Of a stretch of 64,000 nt of DNA, positions 1 through 10,316 are shown piece by piece; positions within the stretch are counted from its first letter, which is position 1, and the number at the start of each line of letters is the position of its first letter. Both the position numbers and the translations under genes were made by a program. The notes beneath the pieces were generated by a model, which was not told the DNA's origin, ran no database searches, and worked only from the letters and a program-made list of their open reading frames with translations. This stretch comes from Sarocladium kiliense (taxonomy: Eukaryota; Ascomycota; Sordariomycetes; Hypocreales; Sarocladiaceae). The stretch spans positions 1-64,000 of the forward strand of contig JAUZTG010000025.1 of NCBI GenBank assembly GCA_030734395.1. Direction: 5' to 3'.

Positions 1-305
1 CTCTCAGTCTACGTGGCGTTCTTGTGCTCCATCCGGAGAACAGCTCTCGATTAGCTTTGACCATGTTGATTCAAGGTAGCAGCGCATCTTCCGTTGAAGA
101 TGTTTCCATCCTTCGTCAGGATTTAGAAGCGCATTTTGGGGAAACGTGGGATAAGCCAGTCTTGAAAAGATTGCCAGATGGAGACGGCTTTGGCTTTCAA
201 ATTTCCACCGCCTCCCCCGCACGCGATGACGAGGAGGCTCGGCGTTGGATGGAACTTCGCAGACTGTCCCTTTCCAGATTGTCCCGGTTTCTAGGTTCTT
301 TGTAA
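1..305 (+). CDS. 3' end of a gene entering from the left edge
   Basis: The frame is open from the first bases to a TAA at 303-305, giving about 100 residues with no in-frame stop. The peptide is mixed and charged, with an Arg-rich C-terminus (pattern RRWMELRRLSLSRL). No ATG is needed because the gene probably starts outside the window. I do not recognise a family. An exon boundary inside the visible part cannot be excluded. Confidence 0.4.
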   Translation, partial: LSLRGVLVLHPENSSRLALTMLIQGSSASSVEDVSILRQDLEAHFGETWDKPVLKRLPDGDGFGFQISTASPARDDEEARRWMELRRLSLSRLSRFLGSL

Positions 306-1066
306 CAAAAGGGCTGGCACTTCATCTGTCCTGCGAACTGGCTGTCGTCAAGGACAATCCTGCTTTTGCGCTATGAAGTATAACGCTAGTTGTGTTGAAC
401 TTTTCTGTGGCATTGGTACTGTAGCCAGATGAACACGCAAAATAAGTAGATTTCAGCGGTAAATGAAGTTCTTGGTTCTTTCTATTTGGTGTTGGGTTAT
501 TTACTCTACGTGTTTCCACTTCAAGTTGTAACTACACGTTTTCGATGTAGGGCCCACCTTACTTTCATTCAGCGAATCTATAATGGCAGGTTGGAGCACC
601 TCGCAATGGTGCCCCTTACCTACAGAATCACAGTATAGTCCAGAAGTGAATGAAGGGAAGTTCCACATCCTTCCAACGCATTTGTATCGACATCATGTGG
701 AAACGCATTTCCACCAGTATTTCCTACTGAGAAGTGCCTCACTTTGGAGGCAGATGACGGCGTAATGGGGTACATGCCACGCCAGGGGAGATGTAGATGC
801 TGCCGGAATCAGGCAAATGTACCAGTCTGCCCTCCAAGCACTGTGAGACTAAGCCGATTTCATCGATACTTCAGAGGACGGAAAGGTACTCAGGTCAAAG
901 AGCCACTAATGAATGTTTGAGCGCTTTCTACAATAGGTTCGCGTGGGGCGCCTGGTATACTTAAGTGATCACTTGGCTACGGCAGTCCTTTGGAAACTCA
1001 AGCAGTCTTCCTTAGGCATGAATGCATCTCGCACACAGAGTCGCATCCTCTGTCCAGACGTAGCTC
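306..1066. other. Intergenic, no gene seen
   Basis: Only short frames in all six directions. I see no repeat, RNA gene or clear splice signals. Confidence 0.5.
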
Positions 1067-1765
1067 ATGGCGGACACATCGTCAGCCTGGCCCGGCCTGG
1101 GCACCAAGCACACAGCACGACCTCAGCCCACGATCCCGCGGGCCTTGCTGGAGAAGGCTAATGTTCTAACAAGGTTTAAGACCATCGCTAAATTCAGCTG
1201 GAAGGCTCGATTTTCTCAGCATTCGGACTACTCAAACAACCCGACCGCGAGCTCACGGACAACTTATTCCCATGTGGAGACATTTCCGCCTCCAGTTGAC
1301 CCAGACACGGATTGGGTGCTCGCAATTCTGACCAACGAAGAGACGAAAACGCCCCTCCACGGACGCTTGATCAAGTATGCCCACTGTCGTGGTGAGCCTT
1401 CGCTCTCGACTGTGTACTTCAAATTCTCGCCGGATGCGATCGAAACTCTGAAAGAGATGCATCAGAAAATATGCCCTGGGCCGATCCTGTGTCTACTATG
1501 CCACAGTATCGATCAGAATCTCGAACTTTTTGTCTTCGCTACGTGGGAGGGTGCGATGGACAAGAAACACAGAAACCTTCGACAGGGCGAGTCTGAGTTC
1601 GCCAGAATAGCTGCTCTGGCAACTATCGACAAGGTCAGGTCGTCCGAGCTTTCAGGGCCGCTTTGGCAGGATCGCTACGACTGGTGGGCGGCGGGCATTC
1701 ATCGCGCGTCTCACCGCTCGAATCCCGCGCGACTGGATTTCGTTCATTGCGCTCGTCATGAATGA
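1067..1765 (+). CDS. Hypothetical protein, 232 aa
   Basis: An uninterrupted ATG-to-TGA frame of 232 codons, the only long frame here. No signal peptide or membrane segment is visible. The middle (about residues 75-170) looks like a compact globular region with repeated Trp and Cys (ICPGPILCLLC). Residues 13-18 read TKHTAR, which resembles part of a histone H3 tail but sits internally, so I give it no weight. The C-terminus is His/Arg-rich. Family not recognised. A Myb-like gene follows on the same strand. Confidence 0.5.
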   Translation: MADTSSAWPGLGTKHTARPQPTIPRALLEKANVLTRFKTIAKFSWKARFSQHSDYSNNPTASSRTTYSHVETFPPPVDPDTDWVLAILTNEETKTPLHGRLIKYAHCRGEPSLSTVYFKFSPDAIETLKEMHQKICPGPILCLLCHSIDQNLELFVFATWEGAMDKKHRNLRQGESEFARIAALATIDKVRSSELSGPLWQDRYDWWAAGIHRASHRSNPARLDFVHCARHE

Positions 1766-2127
1766 CCGATCACCTTTCGTTCCGCAAAGAAGTATAGTGG
1801 TACTTTCTGTACAATTTTGCTCAGAGTGTCAAGAATCAGAATGGTCAAGATAGACGCATCGTCCATCTGCTGCTTTGCTCTCCGCTACACGACATCCCGT
1901 ACCTTGACTATATTGTACATGTACATCTAATGCCTTGAAGAACACCTCCGTACAGATGGTCTCTCGTTGTGCGGTCGACATTTTGCAGTGACCTGAAATG
2001 CAGGTCGGAACTCCAGAAGTGGTTGCATAGACGAATTGGGTTGCTGTCCTTGCAAGGGTTCCGTCAAGAAGTTGCCAACGCAGCATGAATCGACTCTTCG
2101 GGCAACCAGGGATTGGTATAAAGGTCC
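1766..2127. other. Intergenic, upstream of the Myb-like gene
   Basis: No coding frame supported. A TATA-like box (tataaa) lies at about 2117-2122, very close to the annotated ATG of the next gene. Confidence 0.4.
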
Positions 2128-2556
2128 ATGGACCAGACTGCATACCGTAAGTGCATCCTCAACGTGAACGTCATGCCACAACGTCGTCGGTCCTGGCTGG
2201 TCCAGAAGCTTCGTCACGTGCATCAGCCAAAGCGAGGGCCTTGGAACGTGAGAGACGAGTTGACACTTTTAAGGCGTCGCCGCCAAGGTTTGGACTGGTG
2301 CCAAATCGCGCGCGAGCTGAACAGGACCGAACACGCCGTCGCCGGTCGCTACCGCAGGCTCAATGATCTTGCGTCAAATTTGAGATGGACTTATGACCAG
2401 GATTTAAAAATGCTCGCGTTGCATGGAAAAAGCAGAACCTGGGACGAGATTGGCCAACATCTCGGTAAAAAGGCCGATCATTGTCGATACCGTTATGTTC
2501 TTAACTACGAGTGTCTGGCACTTGCCCCTGCGTTCTTCAGCCAGCTCAGGCGATAG
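2128..2556 (+). CDS. Myb/SANT-like DNA-binding protein, 142 aa
   Basis: Two adjacent SANT/Myb-type repeats are visible. The first begins RGPWNVRDELTLL near residue 37 and continues with WCQIARELNRTEHAVAGRYRRL. The second begins RWTYDQDLKML near residue 87 and continues with TWDEIGQHLGKKADHCRYRY. Spaced tryptophans followed by a basic third helix are the Myb signature, so a small nuclear DNA-binding regulator is likely (family inference). A TATA-like box only 6-11 bases before the ATG suggests that translation may start at Met16 (2173), which keeps both repeats. Target genes unknown. Confidence 0.7.
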   Translation: MDQTAYRKCILNVNVMPQRRRSWLVQKLRHVHQPKRGPWNVRDELTLLRRRRQGLDWCQIARELNRTEHAVAGRYRRLNDLASNLRWTYDQDLKMLALHGKSRTWDEIGQHLGKKADHCRYRYVLNYECLALAPAFFSQLRR

Positions 2557-2958
2557 GATTAGAAATGTCAACAGCCGCGAGAGACTGTACATACCTGGCG
2601 TATTTGCTACTCTGATTCGGATCCTGATTGTGATTTACTACTATTGCTGAGACTTGCCTGGCTGACGAATCTCAAAAACATTGACTAAGATGGTGCTTAG
2701 ATGGTCACGAACTTCGATCCAGCATGCTGAGGGCTGGCAACCCGAACATGCCTCAATGTTAAAGATTGTGATTCTGAGAATCAAACCCACTTCTGGGCCG
2801 CATCGGTAACATCTATTACCTATTTCTGGATCTTGTCACCGCGACGCGAGATTGCCTCCTCATGCTTTGCCAGCTTCGATGACAAGGGTCCACAAGTTGC
2901 ATGCGCTTCGTTCGCGTTCATGGACTTGGAGACTATGTCAGCAAGTGATTTGAGCCAC
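2557..2958. other. Intergenic, no gene seen
   Basis: This 402-base stretch separates two genes whose 3' ends face each other. Only short frames, none with coding character. Confidence 0.4.
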
Positions 2959-3624
2959 TTACGCCACAATGAGCTCCCCAGTTCCATACTGGACGTTCCG
3001 AACGGGAATATTCAGTGGAGCGTTGGAGCCTAGGCCGCCCGGGCATGCGGGCTGGTTACTGACAGCGAGGTCAAGAGTACACAATTCGTCAGTGCCCCAG
3101 TGGCAAACCGGGTCAAGGATATTGTATAGCCTGTAGTTCTGCGCAACGAAGCTATCAGGCTGGGCGAGGCACGCGGCCAAGTAGTTCATGCTGTTTGCCG
3201 CCAGCAACGGCAAGCTCCCGCCGTCGATCAATTCGGTACACTCGTGCGCCGGCACAAATTGATACTCCATGCTGAGTTCTCCACCGGTCATAGGGACGTC
3301 AATGGCCGAAACACCGTACCCGAGATAATTCCAAGCGTCATAAGAGATGTCGAAGGCACCAGAGGAAGTGTCGACCTTGAGAAGATTCAGCGAGCGGCCT
3401 TCATGGCTCACGCGAACGCAGATATCGTTACAGTCGACGGGACTGGGCCAGTAGGCAATGCGATTCGTGTTAACCTTGCAGCCAATCACTCCAACGGAAG
3501 AAGAGTACGACTCATGAGGAGTGATCCGGGCGGTGGCCAATGTGGGCTCGATAGAGATGGTACGGGCAGAAGCCACGATCGAGGTTGCGAGGAGGCTGAC
3601 GACTTTGCACAAAAGGTTCATCAT
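2959..3624 (-). CDS. Secreted conserved fungal protein, 221 aa
   Basis: The ATG at 3624 is followed by a typical signal peptide (Met-rich start, Leu/Val core, cleavage near SIVASA, about residue 20). The mature part contains spaced cysteines and the patterns YWPSPVDCNDICV, DISYDAWNYLGYG and NYRLYNILDPVCHWG, which I remember from a widespread family of fungal secreted proteins often described as barwin/double-psi-barrel-like. Function in that family is unsettled; a cell-wall or host-surface role is inference. Length fits a complete single-exon gene. A TATA-like stretch (tta aat ag on the plus strand, about 3668-3675) lies about 45 bases upstream. Confidence 0.75.
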   Translation of the reverse strand: MMNLLCKVVSLLATSIVASARTISIEPTLATARITPHESYSSSVGVIGCKVNTNRIAYWPSPVDCNDICVRVSHEGRSLNLLKVDTSSGAFDISYDAWNYLGYGVSAIDVPMTGGELSMEYQFVPAHECTELIDGGSLPLLAANSMNYLAACLAQPDSFVAQNYRLYNILDPVCHWGTDELCTLDLAVSNQPACPGGLGSNAPLNIPVRNVQYGTGELIVA

Positions 3625-4506
3625 TTCTGCCTAGATCCTGGAAATTTGAGGGCCACCGCCTTTAGTCTTAAATAGAGCACAAGGGAGAAATTGCCCTCTT
3701 TTCGGCTTAGCAAGAGTGCGTGGTCTGCTCGGAAATGAGCCCAAGGCGGCCGTCCCTCGCCGCACGGATGTTGCGACACAGCCGAATTCGGATGCACGTC
3801 TTCCCTCTTGCAATGACTTTGACTGTGCCATAGGGAACTGTACCCAGTGAAAAGCTGCTTCAGCATTTGGGCGGCCAATAATGCGATGTACACGCGGCAC
3901 AGGTAACTTGCGATGATGACACATGCACTCCTTGCTGTCGATGTACTTGCATCTCGTGGAGGCTCAGTTCCGGACTTGTGGCCATATCTGCTCTTACGAA
4001 GTCGAAACACGACAAAAGTGGACTTCGGGCCTGCGGCTCCTTGCTCGGTCTCCTCCGAAGCTCACTTCGAGGGTTACGGCCCCGATGCAAATGTATGAAC
4101 ACGACCTTCAGCTCCGGAATAGGCAGCAAAATTGGGTAGCAATGGGCAGCTCATGCATCTCTCCGAAGTTGCTTTGTGAAGTAAACTGTTCGACTTGCAC
4201 ATTCTCCAGCAATCGGAAGGGGTGGGATCGGCTCACAGCACCATCACTGTTGAGTTCGTGTCCAGCTCCCCTTCGCAAGATATGTGAAATATGCTTCCGT
4301 CCAACGATGCTACTGTAGAGGATGCATTCTGCCTTTCTACGGTGCCTCTGTACAGTACATTGGTACCAATGGTCTGCAACATTTCACGTGATCCATGAGT
4401 GACGCAGTGAGACGGAGGCCATGATGATCGATCCCACTCTGATCACTCCGCATTGCACCACGGTAAGGCATCGAGGCAGGCCGATGCTCATCTTCTGCAA
4501 ACAAAG
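3625..4506. other. Intergenic, no gene seen
   Basis: Several frames of 60-130 codons occur on both strands but overlap one another and show no domain, splice signals or promoter pattern. Confidence 0.4.
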
Positions 4507-5458
4507 CTACACCTCCAGCAGAATGGTCGGCCGATAGTCGTATATGATGCATCCTAACTGCAGCCTTCCTCCCCCATGATTATTCTCACGGCCTGTATGG
4601 TTAGTATTCAACCTCACACTCCGGTGGTCAAGACTCACAAAGCTCGTGGTTGTCTCGCATGATCGACAGACATCGAGGAGCATCGATCTTCTGCGACTTG
4701 GCGCCACAGCTGGTGTCCCAGGACAGCGTGAACGTGTGCAGGCACCCAGCGGCGCTCAGGTAGCTGGCCGAAAGATGATCTCTGCCCTCGCTGAGCGGAA
4801 TCATCCCATATATTGAACAGAAGTCCTCCGCATGAGAGTCCAGGCCATCCTCCATCGAGAACGTCGCAGCTTTGTGGCACATGCGGGACGGCTCGGCCGG
4901 GTGGGCGGAGTCTGTGACCGGTTCCTTACTAGCAACGGAATCCGACGAGGTTGTCCCCGTCGATGCATACGTTTCTGATCCATGAGATGGATGATCCTGT
5001 GCTGCATCTGGTGTTTTTGTCGTGAGATCGAGTGTCGTGGAGGAGGGGGACGTCGCATGTGCGTGAGATTCAGGAGGCGGAGAGCTTGGTGCCGCTTCGT
5101 GCTTGTCGGCACCGTGTCCGTCGACATGCTGGGATCGTGTGGATGTTGTGGCGTGTGGTGATACTGCAACCATCGCGGTTGTATGCAGCTCGAGGTATGC
5201 TACACCGCAGGAGGTGCGCCAGCCTGCTGGACTCCTCGGTAACTTCACGTACGGTACTGTGTAGTTCTCTGTTGGGTTGACGAGGTTTATGTCATCGATA
5301 CCGTTCAATTCCTCGAGAACCTTGTAGTTGGGCAGCTTCAGAGCGTAGCGGACTTGTTCCCAGACCTTTCCGGGACCGGGGAGCCAGAAACCCACGGCGG
5401 AGTTGGTTGTGGCAGCTGCGCCAAGAGCGCAGTGCAGTATGAGCAAAGCCTCGATCAT
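4507..5458 (-). CDS. Secreted LysM-like / chitinase-tail-like Cys-rich protein
   Basis: Two exons, 5458-4639 and 4592-4507, 301 aa. The intron has a perfect donor (GTGAGT), a TACTAAC branch point and a CAG acceptor. I chose ATG 5458 because it begins a signal peptide (MIEALLILHCALGAAA); the longer frame upstream starts at GTG. After the signal comes a LysM-like stretch (about 35-70: YKVLEELNGIDDINLVNP), then a Ser/Thr/Pro-rich linker (about 95-190), then a Cys-rich domain whose end (LC, GGG, GCIIYDY) resembles the C-terminal domain of fungal LysM chitinases and killer-toxin-like proteins. The family resemblance supports the intron, since the last exon supplies the conserved GG and GC. Likely extracellular and wall- or chitin-related; no catalytic chitinase domain is present. 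Confidence 0.65.
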
Positions 5459-6120
5459 TCTTGCGGTGAGGATCTGAGTTTGCTTCGTCACGCATCTCGC
5501 TGTATTATACAGCGTCGTTGCGCACAGCACGTCAGCCGATTTTGGACCTTCTGTCTCAAAAGACGTGGTTAGAACTCTCCAGAACCGCACGGTGGAGTCC
5601 TAATCTTCCTCTCTATGGTCACAATGCGCCACAATCGTCGTGCTCTGCTAGGATCGGCGCTGCCAGGCGATGACCCAACGTCGACGTCTCGCACCGCGAG
5701 TCGTACACCACGGCCGTCACGGGTCTATTCGCCGTGTAGGTCGACTCGTACCAGCGGCAGGACCCTCGTGGCAGCTGCAGTTCCAGGACGCGCGGGAAGA
5801 GTCAGATCGATGCGTCGGGCTTGATGAAATCATCCATTTCTGGACTTTGACATTGAACCTTTCGTTCCGTTGGAGTTCAATCCCGAGACCGTGTGGTGTG
5901 AGACCTTTGTATTGTAGCAAGCCTATACTATACCGTAGAAGACCGTTTGTGTCTCAGTGAGCAGAATCGAATGATGCAGAGACATCTAGGGCCAGCTTCC
6001 GCCCCAGCCGATTCTGTCCAGAGATCAGAAGCCGATTCTGGCCGGATTGTGCCTGGGCCGCTGTCAGGCATATAATACACCGTTCAGTCTGACACCGCAC
6101 TGCAGAACTTCGCAATCAGC
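5459..6120. promoter_or_regulatory. Divergent promoter region with palindromic TATA
   Basis: It lies between two genes pointing away from each other. At 5499-5513 the palindrome GCTGTAT-T-ATACAGC contains a TATA-like core about 45 bases before the minus-strand ATG. At about 6066-6073 a second box (atataata) precedes the plus-strand ATG at 6121 by about 50 bases. No coding frame is supported between them. Confidence 0.45.
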
Positions 6121-6805
6121 ATGATCGAGTCTCGAATGGCTTACTGGAGAAGGGGTTGGCAACGTCTCTGCAAAGTGAGACGCGTGCCCGCAGATTCCAA
6201 CTTAGGGCTCACCAAGTATGATCGCATGCTCCTCAGGATTGACCAGCAAACTCCCCTGTATTATTTTGTCTCTGCCAGTCTGTTCTCATGGATGCTGCTA
6301 GCTGGATACTTGCTCTCGCCATCAACCTACGCCTCCATCCAGCAAACCGAGGTCTCCGACGATGCCGACCGCGTAACGAAGTCCGTCTTCCGGGTCGTAC
6401 GCAATGTACCGCTCCTTGTTGTAGCGTCACTGGGTTGTTTCATAGCCACGGCAGGCTTGGCTTTCATTTCGTATGAGCAAAGGACCAACCCTGTGTGGGT
6501 AAAGAAATATGTGGTGGTGTAAGTGCCGTCGGATGGCTCGCTCAGTCAGCTTCGATGCGCCTCAGATCAGGATGCTAACTGGATGCAGCCCTGTTCTCTC
6601 CAACTCGGCTGTAGGACTTCTGATGACCTTGCTAAACGTCTACACTATGCAAGGGGGCGAGTGGTCTATTACTGCGGTCATCACCGGTTCTATCATCATG
6701 GCGTGGTTTGCTGCATCTGGCGCATTGTTCGTGTATTTGGAGATGATCTTGATTCCTCAGCTGAAGGGAACCCTGTTAACTGCAATTGAACTTGAACAAC
6801 GATGA
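6121..6805 (+). CDS. Four-helix membrane protein, 204 aa
   Basis: Two exons, 6121-6518 and 6589-6805. The donor is GTAAGT; a GCTAAC branch point and GCAG acceptor close a 70-base intron, and the phase (2+1) restores one frame. The protein has a basic cytosolic N-terminus and about four hydrophobic segments: residues 42-62 (YYFVSASLFSWMLLAGYLL), about 97-117, 135-150 and 163-190. The layout resembles fungal four-pass proteins of unknown function; I cannot name the family. It is followed by another four-pass protein on the same strand. A TATA-like box lies about 50 bases upstream of the ATG. Confidence 0.7.
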
Positions 6806-7733
6806 GTGCCCCGGCACACCAATAACTGGATCTTTGACTTGGGTACGGTAACTCTGAGGTGCGAAACCGCCAGACTTGCCTACCCCTCTGCCTCACTGCT
6901 GCCGTTGCTCTCAGCCCTGTTCACTGTGAGGCTTCCAGCAGAGACGCTCACGAACTCGAAGAGGAGCCACAACTCGTTGCTCGCAAGTCGTAGCAGTAAT
7001 CCTCACTGCCGCTGCTCGACGCAGACAGCCGAAACCGCCTCGGCTCCCTTTTCGGCATGTGCGAGAAACGCAATGGGTCGTTCCAGTCACTGACTCCATG
7101 CCAGCCATTGCGCTCTCAAAAGTCATTCTGAATTTGATCCCTCTTCACTTGTCCCCCCGTGGCCAATTTTGGCCTTGAAGCGGTTTCGTGATGGTGCCTC
7201 TCCACCCTTCTGCGCGGATTCGTTTCCTCGGACAACAGGTCCTGGAGAGAAGAGCACCGGGAGGAGAGAAAGCAGCCTATGTCGACCTCTGAGCAGGCAA
7301 CAGCCTTACTACTTAGCTCCACGTCCCTTTTTAGACTTTGATCGCAATCAGCGTGGGATAAGTGGATACTCAAGCCAGTCAGAGAGGTGGTGGTCGGGAA
7401 GCCCATCACATCGTTAAGGAGTTCGACGTCTATGACTGCGGACCGGTACGACTGGCAGTGGCCTTCATTCTGTGGCTTAGCTCCCTTGTGAACTGAGTAC
7501 ACAAACCAAGGCTGACTGGGAGTGGGCAAGGCATACGCCTGTGTCTGCGTGCTGAACGTTTACCGTTCTGCCAGACTAAAGCACCCTGTAGACTATAAAA
7601 GCTCCCTCTCATCCGAGGACTTCGTCCTTAGCTTTTGGTGAGGGCTCATCAGCCTGAACAAAACTCGTCATCCCCATCCTCTGCCTTCCTCTCACACAAC
7701 GATTTCCGTCCGACAGTGCCAGATACAGCCGCA
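6806..7733. other. Intergenic with TATA box for the next gene
   Basis: No gene is supported in this 928-base stretch. A clear tataaaa box at 7594-7600 lies about 135 bases before the ATG of the next gene. Confidence 0.45.
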
Positions 7734-8220
7734 ATGATACGCGAGAGCGACATCCTTGCCCGATTCATCCAGTTCGTTCTGGCCGCGATCTCAGTGGGCA
7801 TGAATGGAGCGATTCTGGGAAAGCATCAGACCAATGACTCATTTCTCTTGACAGAGATTGTCGCTGTCATCGCGGTCATAGCGTCCGTCGTTCGGATGGC
7901 GATGCCCAAGAAATTGTTATTCGCGACTTCCTTATACGACCTCTTGCAGCTTGCAGCCTGGGCAGTTGTCATTGGTTTCCTTGCCAACGTGAGAATATCC
8001 TCTTTTCATAAGTCATGTGTCAGACTCGTGCTTACTGCCATGCTCGCAGGAGGTTCGTAACATCGAGCATTGCGGTTTTGACCGATATTCAACATACAAT
8101 TTCACTCAGGGTGGCAAATGTGGCTTGGTAAAGTCGACAGTCACCTGCGCTTTCTTATCCATCTTTGCCTGGTTCGCGTCATTTGTCTTCGGCGTGTTGT
8201 GGTGTCTCCAAGGTCTTTAG
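7734..8220 (+). CDS. MARVEL-like four-pass membrane protein, 141 aa
   Basis: Two exons, 7734-7988 and 8050-8220. The intron has donor GTGAGA, a CTTACTG branch region and GCAG acceptor, in phase 0. Hydrophobic segments lie at about residues 9-28 (ARFIQFVLAAISVGMNGAIL), 38-55, 65-84 and 117-138, separated by a short loop with paired cysteines between segments 3 and 4. This 4-TM order with the Cys-containing outer loop is typical of fungal MARVEL-type proteins, which sit in plasma-membrane domains or vesicles (family knowledge, assignment moderate). TATA box at 7594-7600. Confidence 0.65.
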
Positions 8221-9381
8221 GGCTTGGGCTTTTGATAAGGCGGCGAGATCAGGGGCGTCAGAGAAGGAGGATCAGTGAGCCTGAACTACGGTCATAGTCC
8301 TTCGCCGGAAGCGCGGCCAAAGTGGCGATCAGGAAGAGCAAGCTGCCTTGCAGCATGTGAGAGAAAGTCTTGACCAAGAAAGCGGAGGGCAAGAAACGGA
8401 TCATTTGCAGCTAGATCCAAAAATGGACCTCCGAAACGGCGCAATACGTCCCCTACGTCATCCCCATATGAGGGTCTCTTTTTCCGTGTTGCATCCCACC
8501 AGCCAAGCCCACCCAATCAAATGACACCATAGCACACGACTTTGGACTGCAATAAGCGTCAAGAAGTGGACGTTTGTAAGATCATGAATCGACTTTAAAC
8601 TATAACCCATCATCACCAGTACCCCTTATTGACCATTCGTCCAGGAGAGGCTTGAACGGTCTGCGGACTCTCGGATCAGCGGGGTACTTTCATGTAAAGC
8701 TATCTCCCAGGTTGCAGTGCTTTCGCGTCGGCTCGGGCGCTCGAGTGGCCGAGGCCTTTCCCTACCACAGGCGGGTACCCGGAGGTCCAAAAAAGGGCTC
8801 TGAAAAGTTGCGATTCGTAGATGAAGAAGCCACAGGAAAGAAGCCAAAAGTCGCAGTCGGCGCAGTAAGCGCACCAGCAGAGAGGAATTGTATGACAGGG
8901 ACATAAAACGCTGACTGCGCACAAGTAAGTCAGGCAGAATGTGGTCTCGCATGCACGTGTTGTTACCTCCACCAAGCCTAGCCATTTACAAACCCGATTT
9001 CAACAATGACACCGGCGATCGTTCATGGCTCGGCAGAGGGTCTACGTCCCTTGACCAATCGATGGTACTTCCCCGATGATCTGGGACACGTTTTCTCGCG
9101 GTTTCTCGCGCTTCTCATCAAGGGTTCACTTTTGGACCAGGCGCCTTTGCACCTGAACGTCCTGATTCGGCTTATTCAAAAAGTTCACTTCTGGCCTTTT
9201 CGTGCCGCAAGCGCAGAATCATCGCCAAAAAAAAATACCAAAATTCGCTGGAGACATGCGCCTTCCCTCCTTTGTCCCTCCAACTTGGCTCCTTCATTGT
9301 ATCTTCAATGCTGCATCTCGAGAACCTGGCTCGCGATTGGAACAACGATACACATCTTGACCTCTGCTTTACTTCTAACAC
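8221..9381. other. Intergenic carrying one dispersed-repeat copy
   Basis: No gene is supported in 1.16 kb. The stretch 8710-8807 is one of three diverged copies of a dispersed repeat (see the repeat entries). A short A-run (aaaaaaaaa) occurs near 9228. Confidence 0.4.
8710..8807 (+). repeat. Dispersed repeat, copy 1 of 3
   Basis: The stretch aligns by eye with 19306-19396 and 55110-55195. Shared blocks include GGCGGGTACCCGGAGGT-like and GTGGCCGAGGC-like segments in the same order. Identity to copy 2 is high over about 65 bases, with scattered substitutions and small gaps. Origin unknown; it could be a relic of a coding or transposable sequence. Confidence 0.55.
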
Positions 9382-10086
9382 ATGGCTGGCACCGATCGGA
9401 TGACCCTCTGGGCTAAGCGGAAAGATCTATTTGAGCAATTGTACCTGGTGGAAAGCCGTACCCTCCAACAGGTCAAAGAGATAGCAGAGAATGCTCCTCA
9501 TAACTTTCCAGAGCATAGGCGCGTCTCCCAAGCACCCCGAGCCGGCCTTAGCCTAACGCATCCTTAGTCTGAGCCAATACGAGACCGCCCTTCGGGACCA
9601 TTTGAAGTTGAGGAAGAAACTTAAACCAGAGTTCTGGGGGATGATTCATTCTCATGCGCGCCAACATGGCTACAAGGACAGACACTACGCAGTGCGCCGT
9701 GGCAAGCGGCTGATATCATGCCGCAGGGTATGGAAGGAGATCAGGCGAAACAGCTTCCACGAAAGGCCTTCCAGTCAGTCCTTGCTCGCCCAAACAGCGC
9801 TCTCACTATGATCTAACAACGACTTCCAGTTGGCCCCAAGTGCGACCTGCCGAATGGCATCTCCATAATTCCCCTGCATTCTTTGCCTGAGGGCTTGGGA
9901 GCTGAGCGGAATGGAAACCCTGAAGATGACAGCGCCATGGCACTTCCACATGAGAATTTGCTAGCTGCCAATCATGAGCCTTCGGTACACGAGCAGAGAC
10001 GAGACGCTGACTCCCATCTCGACCTGATGGCATACGTGCTCATGGCATTGGTACTAGCCAGTGCTGTGGTTAATCGGTATAGATGA
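9382..10086 (+). CDS. Clr5-domain protein with C-terminal membrane segment
   Basis: Proposed exons 9382-9512, 9568-9773 and 9830-10086, 197 aa. The N-terminus (LWAKRKDLFEQLYLVESRTL, about residues 8-27, then LSQYETALRDHLKLRKKLK) matches the fungal Clr5 domain, a helical module named from a fission-yeast silencing factor. The first intron would be GC-AG (exon end CCAGA, then gcatag), with a good CCTAAC branch point; a GT donor is missing. The second intron uses GTCAGT and ends with a CTAAC branch and CCAG. The C-terminus has a hydrophobic helix (LMAYVLMALVLASAVV) ending just before the stop, suggesting a tail anchor, which is unusual for Clr5 proteins. The odd donor may mean decay of intron 1. 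Confidence 0.6.
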
Positions 10087-10316
10087 GTTTCACGTCCTGA
10101 GAAGACTGCTTTGCACCTAGTCAAGGATGATGCTATTGCACCAAAGAAAGAATCAGTATATCAACAATACAGCAGCTATTACCGCCGCCACGAGGACCCT
10201 CAGTGTTCGATATAAGCATTGTGGGCCTGTGAATTTTCGCCCGCCGAGCGTTTCTACTACACCACATCCATTTCGAAACCTTCGGAACAGTGACGGGCGG
10301 TCCATGGAACACGCCT

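Noticed and set aside
1067..1765. TKHTAR in the 232-aa protein as a third H3-tail mimic
   Set aside because: Only six residues match, and they lie at position 13, not at the N-terminus where the tail would be recognised.
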